Shown here: positions 16,116 to 24,802 of the stretch, one piece after another
How the letters are laid out: each line of letters begins with the position of its first letter
How positions within the stretch are numbered: the stretch's first letter is position 1
NCBI GenBank assembly: GCA_964410105.1
Contig: CAYPFY010000010.1
Span: 75,636 to 139,635, forward strand
DNA: 64,000 nucleotides
Origin: CAYPFY01 sp964410105
GTDB taxonomy: Bacteria > Bacteroidota > Ignavibacteria > UBA10030 > SZUA-254
Direction: 5' to 3'
Program-made: the position numbers and the translations under genes
The notes under the pieces: generated by a model
Seen by the model: only the letters and a program-made list of their open reading frames with translations
What the model was told of the DNA's origin: nothing
Database searches by the model: none

Positions 16116-16655
16116 ATGGAGCCAAAAATCATACGGACGATAGCGCTTCTCGCTGCAGCCGCCGTGTTCCTCGCCGGAGAAACCGGGCTCGCGCAGGCGC
16201 GGATCGGCTGGGTCAATTCCCAGGCGATCATGGACAAGCTCCCCGAGGCCCAGGACGCCCAGAAGCAGATCGACAATTTTGTCGCGGACTGGCAGAGCGA
16301 GCTCGCGAAGATGCAGAACGAATGGCAGAAAAAGTACGAGGAATATGATAAGAAGAAGCTCATCCTCACCGACGAGCTCCGGTCCCAGTCGGAGAAGGAC
16401 CTGCAGGACCTGGAGAGGAAGACCGCCGACTTCCGGAACAAGAAATTCGGACAGAACGGCGAACTCTTCACCAAGCAGAATGAGCTCATGAAGCCGGTTC
16501 AGAACAAGGTTTTCAAGGTCATCCAGGACATCGCAAAGGAGGAGAACTACGACTATGTGTTCGATAAAAGCGGCGACATCCTGCTGATGTATACCAACGA
16601 CAAGTACGACCTCACGGCGAAAGTTTTTGAGCGCCTCCAAACCTTCGGGAAGTGA
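16116..16655 (+). CDS. OmpH/Skp-family periplasmic chaperone (copy 2)
   Basis: The 179-residue paralogue of the preceding gene has a signal peptide ending TGLAQA, then RIGWVNSQAIMDKLPEAQ, a coiled coil rich in K/E/Q, and VFKVIQDIAKEENYDYVFDK. The two copies align along their length with the same segment order, so this is a tandem duplication. Its ATG follows the copy 1 stop with no gap, and its own stop overlaps the lpxD start. Tandem skp copies after bamA are common in Bacteroidota; whether they form mixed trimers is unknown. Confidence 0.92.
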   Translation: MEPKIIRTIALLAAAAVFLAGETGLAQARIGWVNSQAIMDKLPEAQDAQKQIDNFVADWQSELAKMQNEWQKKYEEYDKKKLILTDELRSQSEKDLQDLERKTADFRNKKFGQNGELFTKQNELMKPVQNKVFKVIQDIAKEENYDYVFDKSGDILLMYTNDKYDLTAKVFERLQTFGK

Positions 16656-17713
16656 TGCGGCTTTCGGAAATTGCAGGAATCGTCGGGGGGGAGATCTCGG
16701 GAAGCGCTGAGGTGGAGATCGGGGGCGTTGCGAAGATTGAGGAAGCGGGAGGCGGCGAGATCACCTTCCTGGCCAACCCCAAGTACAGGAAGCATCTGGC
16801 CACGACCGGGGCGTCCGCCGTGCTTGTCGCCCGCGGGGCGGATATAGGCGAACTTTCGGGCCGTCCGTCGCCGATCAGCGTGATCCGTGTGGATGACCCC
16901 TACAGGGCCTTCCTCAAACTGCTCGATCGTTTTCACCCCCCGCCTGAACCCCTCGATCCGGGGGTTCACCGGACGGCGATTGTGGGCCCCGGGGCGCGGA
17001 TCGGCGAAGGCGCGGCCATCGGAGCGTATGCCGTGATCGGCGCGGGATGTTCGGTGGGCCCGGGCGTCTCGATTCATGCCGGGACGGTCCTGGGACGAGA
17101 AGTCGAAATCGGGGCCGCGTCGGTGCTTCACGCCAATGTCACGGTGCAGGATGGCTGCAAGATCGGCCTCCGGGTGATCATTCATCCCGGCGCGGTGATC
17201 GGAAGCGACGGGTTCGGTTTCGCTCCCCGCGAAGACGGCTCCTATGAAAAAATTCCCCAGCGCGGCATCGTGGTCATCGAGGATGACGTCGAGATCGGGG
17301 CAAACTGTACGATCGACCGGGCGACGCTCGGCCAGACCCTTATCCGGCGGGGCACGAAGCTGGATAACCTCATTCACGTCGCGCACAATGTGGCGATCGG
17401 GGAACATACCGTCATCGCCGCGCAGACAGGCATCTCGGGGAGCACGAAGGTCGGGAACCACTGCGCCATCGCCGGGCAGGTGGGGCTCAGCGGGCACATC
17501 GAAATAGCCGATCACACGACCATCGGCGCGCAATCCGGGGTTCCGAAGTCGATCCTCGAACCGGGCAAGAGTTATGTCGGTTATCCTGTCCGCGAGAGCC
17601 GGCGCACGTGGAGGATTGAGGCAATACTCGATCAGCTCCCCGCGCTTCTCGAAGAAATCCGGTCGTTCGGCCGGAGACTCAAAGACCTGGAAGACAAAAA
17701 ATCTCACCAGTAG
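16655..17713 (+). CDS. lpxD: UDP-3-O-acylglucosamine N-acyltransferase LpxD
   Basis: Adds the second acyl chain in lipid A synthesis, third step of the pathway. It has the N-terminal uridine-binding domain (residues 1-100, with EITFLANPKYRKHL), a left-handed beta-helix of hexapeptide repeats (about 105-300) containing VIGSDGFGFAPRE and the catalytic-His context LIHVAHNVAIGEH, and a C-terminal helix (WRIEAILDQLPALLEEI). The start could be GTG 16652 or ATG 16655; both overlap or touch the skp stop. About 352 residues, the normal length. Confidence 0.96.
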   Translation: MRLSEIAGIVGGEISGSAEVEIGGVAKIEEAGGGEITFLANPKYRKHLATTGASAVLVARGADIGELSGRPSPISVIRVDDPYRAFLKLLDRFHPPPEPLDPGVHRTAIVGPGARIGEGAAIGAYAVIGAGCSVGPGVSIHAGTVLGREVEIGAASVLHANVTVQDGCKIGLRVIIHPGAVIGSDGFGFAPREDGSYEKIPQRGIVVIEDDVEIGANCTIDRATLGQTLIRRGTKLDNLIHVAHNVAIGEHTVIAAQTGISGSTKVGNHCAIAGQVGLSGHIEIADHTTIGAQSGVPKSILEPGKSYVGYPVRESRRTWRIEAILDQLPALLEEIRSFGRRLKDLEDKKSHQ

Positions 17714-17720
17714 AGGCTTT

Positions 17721-19136
17721 ATGCTCGTTCAACAGCGTACGATAAAGCAGCCCGCGAAAATTTCCGGGATAGGGCTCCACACCGGGGTTTCCACGACGTT
17801 GACGTTTCGTCCCGCTCCCATCAACTACGGAATACGGTTCCGTCGGACCGATATCCCCGGAGAGCCGGAAATCCCCGCCCTCGTCGACTTCGTGGTTGAG
17901 GTGGCACGCGGGACAACGCTTCGCATCGGGGAGGCGACGGTCCACACGGTCGAGCACGTGCTGGCCGCATGCGTCGGGCTGCAGATCGATAACATCATCA
18001 TCGAACTGAACAACATCGAGCCGCCAATCTGCGACGGCAGCTCGAAGCCGTTCGTCGACGCGCTCACAGGAGCCGACTTCGAGGTCCAGGATGCCCCGAA
18101 GGATTACCTGATCATCGACCAGCCCGTGCGCTACACGGACGAGGCCCGAGGCGTTGACATCGTCGCGCTTCCGACCGACGATTACCGGCTCACGGTGATG
18201 ATCGATTACCAGAACCCCGCCCTGGGAAGCCAGCACACGGGGCTCTTCAATCTCGAGAAGGAATTTATTCCGGAATTTTCCTCCTCCCGAACGTTTTGTT
18301 TCATTCATGAGGTGGAGACCCTCTACAAGCAGGGGCTCATCAAGGGGGGAAATCTGGACAACGCCATCGTGATCCTCGATCAGGACACGGGGCCGGAGCA
18401 GCTGGAAACGATCACGTCGCGCTTCGGCATCAGCAGATCGCTCCTCATTGGGAGGAACGGGATCCTCAACAATAGGGAGCTCCGGTTCAAGAACGAACCT
18501 GCGCGGCACAAGCTCCTTGATCTCATGGGGGACCTCGCTCTCATAGGAGTGCCGATCAAGGCGCAGATCCTCGCCGCCCGGCCCGGGCACGCGAGCAACG
18601 TGGAGTTTGCCCGGAAGGTGCGGAAACTCTACCAGCAAAAGTCTCTCGTCAAGAAATATCAGTTCGAAAAGAAGGAGGGGGTCGTCTTCGACACGAATGC
18701 GCTGCTGAAGATCCTCCCCCACCGTTATCCGTTTCTCCTCGTGGACAAGATCGTCGATTTCAAACTCGACGAGATGATCGTCGGGCTGAAAAATGTCACT
18801 GCCGATGAGTGGTTTTTCCAGGGTCATTTCCCGGGAAGGCCGGTGATGCCAGGAGTGCTCATCATCGAGTCGATGGCGCAGGCGGGCGGGATCCTGCTCC
18901 TGAACGGGCTGGAGAATCCCGAGGGAAAGCTCGCCGTCTTCACGTCGATCACCAATGCAAAATTCCGGCGGCAGGTTGTTCCCGGGGACCAGCTCATCCT
19001 CGAGGTGCGGATGAAGGCCCGCCGCTCAAAGATCGCCCAGCTCGAAGGCAAGGCATTTGTTGACGGCGAGCTCGCCGCCGAATCGGAACTGAGCGCCGCC
19101 ATCATCGACCGGGACAGCATCAACGGGAAAAAGTGA
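17721..19136 (+). CDS. lpxC/fabZ: Bifunctional LpxC deacetylase - FabZ dehydratase fusion
   Basis: The N-terminal part (residues 1-300) is the zinc-dependent UDP-3-O-acyl-GlcNAc deacetylase LpxC: SGIGLHTGV, the zinc-His segment TVHTVEHVLAA, CDGSSKPFVDAL and the HKLLDLMGDLALIG motif carrying zinc/catalytic residues. The C-terminal part (about 325-471) is FabZ: ILPHRYPFLLVDKI with catalytic His, and PGRPVMPGVLIIESMAQAGG with catalytic Glu. This fusion is known in Bacteroidetes/Chlorobi and supports the taxonomic call. The ATG at 17721 follows the lpxD stop by 7 bases with GAGG before it; the upstream frame is antisense-free but overlaps lpxD and is not LpxC-like. It overlaps lpxA. Confidence 0.96.
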   Translation: MLVQQRTIKQPAKISGIGLHTGVSTTLTFRPAPINYGIRFRRTDIPGEPEIPALVDFVVEVARGTTLRIGEATVHTVEHVLAACVGLQIDNIIIELNNIEPPICDGSSKPFVDALTGADFEVQDAPKDYLIIDQPVRYTDEARGVDIVALPTDDYRLTVMIDYQNPALGSQHTGLFNLEKEFIPEFSSSRTFCFIHEVETLYKQGLIKGGNLDNAIVILDQDTGPEQLETITSRFGISRSLLIGRNGILNNRELRFKNEPARHKLLDLMGDLALIGVPIKAQILAARPGHASNVEFARKVRKLYQQKSLVKKYQFEKKEGVVFDTNALLKILPHRYPFLLVDKIVDFKLDEMIVGLKNVTADEWFFQGHFPGRPVMPGVLIIESMAQAGGILLLNGLENPEGKLAVFTSITNAKFRRQVVPGDQLILEVRMKARRSKIAQLEGKAFVDGELAAESELSAAIIDRDSINGKK

Positions 19137-19921
19137 TGGCCCCGTCGATCGATCCCCGGGCCTGCGTCTCCGCCAAGGCCCAGCTCGGGGACAACATCAC
19201 CGTCGGGGCCAACAGCATCATCGAAGACGATGTCGTTATCGGGAGCGGCACGACGATCGGGTCCAACGTTCTCATCTGCGGCGGCGCCCGGGTCGGGAAG
19301 GAATGCCGCATCCATCACGGCGCTGTCCTGGCCAGCATACCGCAAGACCTGAAATTCCATGGTGAGCTTTCCCTCCTTGAAATCGGGGATCACACCGTCA
19401 TCCGCGAATATGCCACCCTCAACCGGGGCACATCGAGCAGCGGGAAAACGGTCATCGGCAACCATTGTTTCCTGATGGCCTATTCCCATGTGGCTCATGA
19501 TTGTCTGGTAGGAAATCACGTGATCCTCGCGAATGCGGTCAACATGGGGGGGCATTGTGTCATCGACGATCATGCCGTCGTGGGGGGGATCGTGGCCATT
19601 CACCAGTTTTCTCGAATCGGGCGCCACTCGATGATCGGCGGAGGGTTCCGGGTTACGAAAGACGTCCCCCCCTACATCCTGGCGGGCTCCGAGCCCCTGG
19701 CCTTCACCGGGCTCAATATCGTCGGTCTCAAACGGCGGAGTTTTCCGAACCAGGTCATCGACAACCTCGAAAAGGCCTACCAGCTCATCTACGGCACCGG
19801 CCTGAATGTCTCCCAGGCTCTGCTAAAAATCAAAACGGACCTCCCCCCCACCGATGAGGTCCGGCATGTCGTCGAATTCATAGAGAAAAGCAAGCGCGGG
19901 ATCGTCTGGAGCCGCCGATGA
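19136..19921 (+). CDS. lpxA: UDP-N-acetylglucosamine acyltransferase LpxA
   Basis: First step of lipid A synthesis. The 261-residue protein has hexapeptide repeats from the start (IDPRACVSAKAQLGDNITVG), the segment FHGELSLLEIGDHTVIREYATLNRG, the catalytic-His context MAYSHVAHDCLVGNH, and the C-terminal helical domain (GLNIVGLKRRSFPNQVIDNLEKAY). The start overlaps the LpxC-FabZ stop (GTG 19133 or ATG 19136) and its stop overlaps the next gene as ATGA. The gene order D-C/Z-A is the Bacteroidota order. Confidence 0.96.
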   Translation: MAPSIDPRACVSAKAQLGDNITVGANSIIEDDVVIGSGTTIGSNVLICGGARVGKECRIHHGAVLASIPQDLKFHGELSLLEIGDHTVIREYATLNRGTSSSGKTVIGNHCFLMAYSHVAHDCLVGNHVILANAVNMGGHCVIDDHAVVGGIVAIHQFSRIGRHSMIGGGFRVTKDVPPYILAGSEPLAFTGLNIVGLKRRSFPNQVIDNLEKAYQLIYGTGLNVSQALLKIKTDLPPTDEVRHVVEFIEKSKRGIVWSRR

Positions 19922-20640
19922 CATGGAAATTCCTGAACACCGGCCGTCATCCCGGGAAGTACAACATGGAATTCGACGAGGCGCTCGCCCGGGGCGCGGC
20001 GGACCTGCCCGTCATGAGGGTTTATGGCTGGTCCCCGCCCGCCATCTCCCTCGGGTTCAACCAGGCTCTTGGCGATTTCGACATCCCGGCTCTGGGGCGG
20101 TCCGGCATCGACATCGTGCGCCGGCCGACCGGCGGAAAAGCGATCTTCCATGACCATGAGCTCACCTATAGCGTAGCGATTTCGGCCGGGGCGGGACCGA
20201 GGGCGATCTATCGGCTGATACACGAGGGATTGCTGCGGGGGCTCATGCGGCTGGGCATCAGTGCGGAACTCTCGGAATGCGACGCTCCGTTCAGGGAGCT
20301 TCGCCGTGAACCTGCTTCAATTCCCTGTTTCTCGTTTTCGGCCAGAAGCGAGATCCAGTACAGAGGGAGAAAGCTTGTCGGCAGCGCACAGCGACGCTAC
20401 GGCCCGGTCGTCCTCCAGCACGGCTCCATACTCCTGGGACCTCAGCACCGGAGGATCGGGGAATTCCTTTCGCCGGCATTGCGGTCCTCGCGCGAGTCGA
20501 TCGAGCGCCGCCTCGAATCAAGGACGGCCGATGCGGAGGAAATCCTCGGCAGGGGCATCTCCTATGATGAGGCCGCCGAGTCGATCCTTGGCGGGTTCGA
20601 AGAATTTCTCACGATGAAAGAGGCTTGCGGAATTTTATGA
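19918..20640 (+). CDS. Lipoyl/octanoyl transferase family protein, LipM-like
   Basis: A 240-residue member of the biotin/lipoate protein ligase fold. It has the adenylate/acyl-binding signature RRPTGGKAIFHDHELTYSV, then IPCFSFSARSEIQYRGRK followed by LVGSAQRR. A Cys at residue 137 sits where the LipM octanoyltransferase of Firmicutes carries its catalytic Cys, so transfer of octanoyl from ACP to a lipoyl domain is the more likely reaction; lipoate-protein ligase is the alternative. Its position between lpxA and panB, overlapping both by 4 bases, is unusual: it links ACP-bound acyl use for lipid A with lipoate synthesis in one transcript. Confidence 0.85.
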   Translation: MTWKFLNTGRHPGKYNMEFDEALARGAADLPVMRVYGWSPPAISLGFNQALGDFDIPALGRSGIDIVRRPTGGKAIFHDHELTYSVAISAGAGPRAIYRLIHEGLLRGLMRLGISAELSECDAPFRELRREPASIPCFSFSARSEIQYRGRKLVGSAQRRYGPVVLQHGSILLGPQHRRIGEFLSPALRSSRESIERRLESRTADAEEILGRGISYDEAAESILGGFEEFLTMKEACGIL

Positions 20641-21455
20641 AAAAAGAGCCCGGAAAACCCCGCGTCGTGACGACCAAGACGGTCACGACAATGAAGCAGA
20701 CGGGAGAGAAAATCACGATGTTGACCGCCTACGATTTTCTGGTCGCGAAATATCTCGATCAGGTGGGGATCGACATCATCCTTGTGGGCGATTCCCTCGG
20801 AAATGTCGTGCACGGATATGCGACGACCCTCCCGGTGACGGTCGACGACATGATATACCACGCGAAGGCTGTAAAACGCGCCGTAAGGAATGCCCTCATC
20901 GTCGTCGACATGCCCTTCATGTCGTTCCAGTCCAGCACGGACGACGCTATCCGGAATGCGGGGAGAATCATGAAGGAGGTTGGAGTCGGGGCGGTGAAGC
21001 TCGAGGGGGGCTCCTACATCGCAGAGATCGTGAAGCACCTGGTCAAAATCGGGATCCCGGTCATGGGCCATCTCGGGCTCACGCCCCAGGCGATCAACAA
21101 ATTCGGCACCTACGAGGTGAGGGCGCAGACAAAGGAAGAGGGGGACGAGCTTCTTCATGACGCCAAGGTGCTCGCCGAGGCCGGGGTTTTTGCGATCGTT
21201 CTGGAGAAAATCCCCTCGGACCTTGCGAAACGGGTAACGAAGGCGGTCCGGGTGCCGACGATAGGCATCGGGGCAGGGCCTCACTGCGACGGCCAGGTGC
21301 TTGTCGTCTACGACATGCTCGGACTGACGGAAGAGTTCAAACCACGGTTCGTCCGCCGCTATGCGGAGCTCGCCGAGACGATGCGCACGGCGTTCCGGAG
21401 TTATATCTCCGACGTCCGGACCGGCCGGTTCCCGACCGGCAAAGAAAGCTACTAG
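20637..21455 (+). CDS. panB: 3-methyl-2-oxobutanoate hydroxymethyltransferase
   Basis: Makes ketopantoate in pantothenate (coenzyme A and ACP arm) synthesis. TIM-barrel signatures: ITMLTAYDFLVAKYLDQVG, DIILVGDSLGNVVHGY with metal-binding Asp, VGAVKLEGG, IPVMGHLGLTPQ, and GIGAGPHCDGQVLVVYDMLG. The ATG at 20637 overlaps the preceding stop as ATGA; a TTG 12 bases earlier is possible but less likely. About 272 residues, normal length. It ends 2 bases before surE. Confidence 0.96.
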   Translation: MKKEPGKPRVVTTKTVTTMKQTGEKITMLTAYDFLVAKYLDQVGIDIILVGDSLGNVVHGYATTLPVTVDDMIYHAKAVKRAVRNALIVVDMPFMSFQSSTDDAIRNAGRIMKEVGVGAVKLEGGSYIAEIVKHLVKIGIPVMGHLGLTPQAINKFGTYEVRAQTKEEGDELLHDAKVLAEAGVFAIVLEKIPSDLAKRVTKAVRVPTIGIGAGPHCDGQVLVVYDMLGLTEEFKPRFVRRYAELAETMRTAFRSYISDVRTGRFPTGKESY

Positions 21456-21457
21456 CG

Positions 21458-22255
21458 ATGGCCGGGACAATCCGGGCGCTCGTCTGCAACGATGACGGGA
21501 TCGACGCACCCGGGATTCTGGCGCTGGCGACCGAGATGAAGAAACTCGGGAGCGTCACAGTCGTGGCTCCCGATAAACAGCGGAGCGCCGTCGGACACGC
21601 CATCACCATGAATTACCCGCTGAGGGTTACGAAGTTTTTCCGGGCGGGGAAATTCTTCGGGTATGCCGTGAACGGCACCCCGGCAGATTGCGTGAAACTT
21701 GCAATGCGGACCCTGCTGAAAAAGAGGCCCGATATCCTCGTCTCCGGCGTCAACCACGGCTCGAACACGTCGATCAATATCATCTATTCCGGAACGGTAT
21801 CCGCAGCGACCGAGGGGACCATACTGGGGATACCCTCGCTGGCGATTTCACTCACGACGCGCGATAAACCCGACTTCCGGTTCGCCGCAAAATTTGCCCG
21901 GAAGCTGGCGAAGGGCGTCCTCCAGCACGGGCTTCCTCCCGATACCCTTCTTAACGTGAACATCCCTCCGGTGCGGGAAAAGGACATCCGCGGGGTAAGG
22001 GTGACGCGGCAGGGTAAAACACGCTGGGATGATACCTTCGACGTCCGCCGGGATCCGAACGACAATGAGTATTACTGGCTTACCGGCAAACTGGAGGTGA
22101 TCGACACGGCGGGAGATACAGACCAGATCGCCATCATGAAAAACTACGTTTCGGTGACCCCCATCCAGTACGACCTCACGGATTACGCCATGCTCCCGGC
22201 GCTCTCGCGCTGGAAGCTCAATTCCCTCCTATCCCGGAGCTCACCCCGAGCCTGA
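21458..22255 (+). CDS. surE: 5'-nucleotidase SurE
   Basis: Metal-dependent nucleotide/exopolyphosphate phosphatase involved in stationary-phase survival. Motifs: LVCNDDGIDAPG with two metal-binding Asp, VVAPDKQRSAVGHAIT, VNGTPADCVKLA, and LVSGVNHGSNTSINIIYSGTVSAA. It is the last gene of the envelope operon. After the stop, the 112 bases to the convergent gene contain a short GCCC-TTA-GGGC hairpin and otherwise nothing I recognise. Confidence 0.95.
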   Translation: MAGTIRALVCNDDGIDAPGILALATEMKKLGSVTVVAPDKQRSAVGHAITMNYPLRVTKFFRAGKFFGYAVNGTPADCVKLAMRTLLKKRPDILVSGVNHGSNTSINIIYSGTVSAATEGTILGIPSLAISLTTRDKPDFRFAAKFARKLAKGVLQHGLPPDTLLNVNIPPVREKDIRGVRVTRQGKTRWDDTFDVRRDPNDNEYYWLTGKLEVIDTAGDTDQIAIMKNYVSVTPIQYDLTDYAMLPALSRWKLNSLLSRSSPRA

Positions 22256-22367
22256 CAGGCGGCGCCCTTAGGGCAGGAACTTCCCCTTTCTGACACACCT
22301 CGTTCCTTCGTGACGGAGGATTTCCCTTGGGGTGATTGCGAGAATTGACACACCCTGCCGCGAGGAA

Positions 22368-23513
22368 TCAGCTCGTCTTGACGATAAACATGACGACTAT
22401 CCCCGAGAGAGTGGCGAACTGAAGGATTTTCGCGTACCCGATATTCCACTGCTTGATGAAATGCCAGATGAACGCGAGCACGTACATCGCCGCGGCAAGG
22501 ATGAGAGTGAGCCCGAGGGATTGGGCATAGTCGAGATGGGGGCCGAAGTATCGGATGAAGCTCCATTCGTACGTGTAGCCGTAGACAATGAGGAGATGGA
22601 CGGTGTACACGATGAGAGATTCCTGGCCGAACAGCATGAGAGGCGACCAGGAAGTCTTTGCCCGCCAGATCAGCCACAGGAACATCGTCACAAGTCCCAG
22701 GCGGAGGAAGAAGAACTCCGGGCTTGCCCTCCAGAAATCGTGTCGGGGATAAAGAGTGACCGGCTGGAACTCGGCGAGGAGCGATAGCGCCATACAGCAC
22801 ACCGAGAATACCAGGAGCCGTTTCATGAACACTCCTTCCTTCCCTTGAGCTCTCATGCGCAGGTAGAGAAAGCAGACGACTGTCCCGCTCGTGAGGAACG
22901 CCGTCCAGGGAAAGAGGGGAAATTGCGATTTGAATTGCGTCGTGAGATAGGGCCTGAACCACACCGGCAGGCCAGAGTAGTCCATTTCGCGGATGATCGG
23001 GGAGGCAAAGACGATTGCCGCCGTGGACAGGGCGGCGATCCAGAGGAAATACTGTTCCTTCCGGACTATGACGGCGATGAGCGTTAGAAAGAGCAGTGAA
23101 ACGACGATCGTCTGGAGGATGTCGACCTGGAAGAACGGGATCCATGCGTTCCCGTCGGCCAGCTCACGCAACCGGGACAGGGAAAAGAAAGGGAGATGAA
23201 GCGAATACCCGACTGCGGCGATAAAGAGCAGCCTGGCAACGGAGCGCCAGAGCGGCATCCTCAGATCGACGTAATCATCCCACTTTTTCTGAAGCGAGAT
23301 GGCCATCCCCATGCCCGCGCAGAAAAGAAACGAGGGGGCCACGAGACCGTTGACGAAGGTGAGTAATTTGAAGAACGACTCGTCTTTGATCTCAGGGCAG
23401 AGGAGGGCATTCACCACATGAGTTTCGATCATCACGAGGACGGCCCATCCTCTCAGCACATCGATGAATCCCAACCTTGAGGAGGGCGACGGAGTCGGGG
23501 TTGCAGTTTCCAC
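22368..23513 (-). CDS. Multispanning acyltransferase-like membrane protein (DUF1624/HGSNAT type)
   Basis: The 381-residue protein has about ten hydrophobic helices. The N-terminal signature GFIDVLRGWAVLVMIETHVV, with an RGxA and a helix His, and later APSFLFCAGMGMAISLQ match the DUF1624/heparan-alpha-glucosaminide N-acetyltransferase family, whose members pass acyl groups across membranes; the C-terminal part (ESLIVYTVHLLIVYG) also looks like acyltransferase-3-related proteins. The start is a GTG at 23513. A promoter and an inverted repeat lie just upstream. The substrate is unknown. Confidence 0.8.
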   Translation of the reverse strand: METATPTPSPSSRLGFIDVLRGWAVLVMIETHVVNALLCPEIKDESFFKLLTFVNGLVAPSFLFCAGMGMAISLQKKWDDYVDLRMPLWRSVARLLFIAAVGYSLHLPFFSLSRLRELADGNAWIPFFQVDILQTIVVSLLFLTLIAVIVRKEQYFLWIAALSTAAIVFASPIIREMDYSGLPVWFRPYLTTQFKSQFPLFPWTAFLTSGTVVCFLYLRMRAQGKEGVFMKRLLVFSVCCMALSLLAEFQPVTLYPRHDFWRASPEFFFLRLGLVTMFLWLIWRAKTSWSPLMLFGQESLIVYTVHLLIVYGYTYEWSFIRYFGPHLDYAQSLGLTLILAAAMYVLAFIWHFIKQWNIGYAKILQFATLSGIVVMFIVKTS

Positions 23514-23546
23514 GAAATCTTGTTCCGTTTCAGGATACGACGATTG

Positions 23547-23577
23547 TCAGGCACGGAAATTATGGGAATTTGCCTGA
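23547..23577. promoter_or_regulatory. Inverted repeat over the DUF1624 promoter (operator candidate)
   Basis: TCAGGCA (23547-23553) and TGCCTGA (23571-23577) are perfect inverted repeats with a 17-base centre; AAATT and AATTT inside (about 23557-23571) add partial symmetry. The repeat encloses the -7 element at 23555-23562, so a bound repressor would block the promoter. It could also form an RNA hairpin. Confidence 0.4.
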
Positions 23578-23585
23578 AAAGTCAA
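23555..23585 (-). promoter_or_regulatory. Promoter of the DUF1624 gene
   Basis: On the minus strand TTG (23585-23583), 20 bases, then TAATTTCC (23562-23555), 42 bases before the GTG start at 23513. The geometry equals that of the other promoters in this window. Confidence 0.45.
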
Positions 23586-23830
23586 GCCCCCTTTTTACGG
23601 CTTGTATCAGCGGAAAGTAGGCGCCACCATCGTCGGTCGGGATAAGAAGAATGAGCCAGGAATGATCAGACGGAAGAGGGTGTTATCTTGGCACGAAGAG
23701 CTGAGGCCATCGTTCGCCCAGTAGGGAGGGTTGATCGACGGGTCGCCTACCCTAATGGGTCAATCCCGCGTGCCCCGGCTCTCGCAAAGCGGAGGGGGCG
23801 ACCAAACCCATGTTAGAACCAGCGTGAGAG

Positions 23831-24658
23831 TTATCGCATCAGTGCGAGGGGAAAGCTCAGCTTGATTTGCTTATCAAACCCGTCAATAATAAGGAACATG
23901 TTAGCTGATCCTCTCAGGAAATGAGTGTCTCCTTTTCGCAACTGAAATTTCGCAAAGACCGTTTCATCGAGCGTGAGATTATCGCGTTTTCGCCCCCAAA
24001 CAAATTGTGCAGGGAGCGTCTCCCCGCGATCGTTCCGCAGAACTATATTTTTGTCAAGCCGGGTAATATCTGGCGAAAAACAATCGGTGTATGGCATGAG
24101 AGGGACGGTTACGTAACTTATCTGACCGTTTGGGGTCACCACCGCAACTTGTTTGAGCTTGTTACACGGCCACTGCGTATTATTTATTGCGATCAAGAAC
24201 TGGACCACATCGATCTGAACCGGTTCACGAAAAAAATTCCCCCGAGCATCGACTAGCTTGCCATTGTGCTCCCAGTCGATATACATCCCCGCGGCGTCTG
24301 CCATCAGGGTATCAGTATTCGCACGAAACGATTCCTCAGACCAGTGAGCCACACCCTGTGCCGAGCGTTGGATGGCCAGGATCACCGATGGATAGTAAGG
24401 AATGGCGATAACTTTCACTCTCGCCTCTTGGTCGAAGTGATTAAATGCTGCGGGAATCGCAATTACTGAAAAACAATCTTGACTAGACCACTCAGCGGGG
24501 CGATGGGAGAGGATCTCTTCATACAAGGCTTGGTCAGACCCGAAACAGCCGGGAAAAAATAGGGCGGAAGCAATGAGAGAGGCTATGAGATCTATCGCTA
24601 CAAGTGCCCGGCTGGTGTTGAAGCTGGAGAGACAAAGCGCTCCTTTTCTCATCCCCAT
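23831..24658 (-). CDS. Hypothetical lipoprotein
   Basis: From the ATG at 24658 (MGMRKGAL) the protein has a long signal region whose hydrophobic part LIASLIASALFFPGC ends in a lipobox Cys, then about 240 residues of mixed sheet/helix. Recognisable features are few: VIAIPAAFNHFDQEARVKVIA, YPSVILAIQRSAQGVAHW, VVQFLIAINNTQWPCNKLKQVAVV and a Trp/Cys-containing core. I do not recognise a family. The start is uncertain (24652, 24658 or 24682 are all possible). It lies 144 bases downstream of a T9SS cargo gene on the same strand. Base composition here is less GC-rich than in the neighbours, suggesting a faster-evolving or acquired gene. Confidence 0.65.
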   Translation of the reverse strand: MGMRKGALCLSSFNTSRALVAIDLIASLIASALFFPGCFGSDQALYEEILSHRPAEWSSQDCFSVIAIPAAFNHFDQEARVKVIAIPYYPSVILAIQRSAQGVAHWSEESFRANTDTLMADAAGMYIDWEHNGKLVDARGNFFREPVQIDVVQFLIAINNTQWPCNKLKQVAVVTPNGQISYVTVPLMPYTDCFSPDITRLDKNIVLRNDRGETLPAQFVWGRKRDNLTLDETVFAKFQLRKGDTHFLRGSANMFLIIDGFDKQIKLSFPLALMR

Positions 24659-24802
24659 CCGACCTGAGAAGAGCAACCGCATATGAGAGAGCCCGCAGCC
24701 TGGCAGATCGGGACTCGGGGGGGATTCAATATATGTCCGCTGGGGCACATGATAGGCTGGCAACCGATGGATCAAAACTGAATCTCCCGCCGCGTCTCTG
24801 TC

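Larger units (their letters stand above)
23514..23830. other. 317-base intergenic region
   Basis: It holds the promoter and inverted repeat of the minus-strand DUF1624 gene (23547-23585) and a CAAGCC/GGCTTG hairpin (23583-23604). From about 23605 to 23830 I see no open frame of note, no tRNA and no clear repeat; a GC-rich stretch near 23740-23810 resembles no RNA family I know. Confidence 0.5.

Noticed and set aside
23700..23830. Possible riboswitch (CGCAAAGC and CAAACC words as in c-di-GMP-I RNAs)
   Set aside because: The words are in the wrong order and no matching helices could be drawn.
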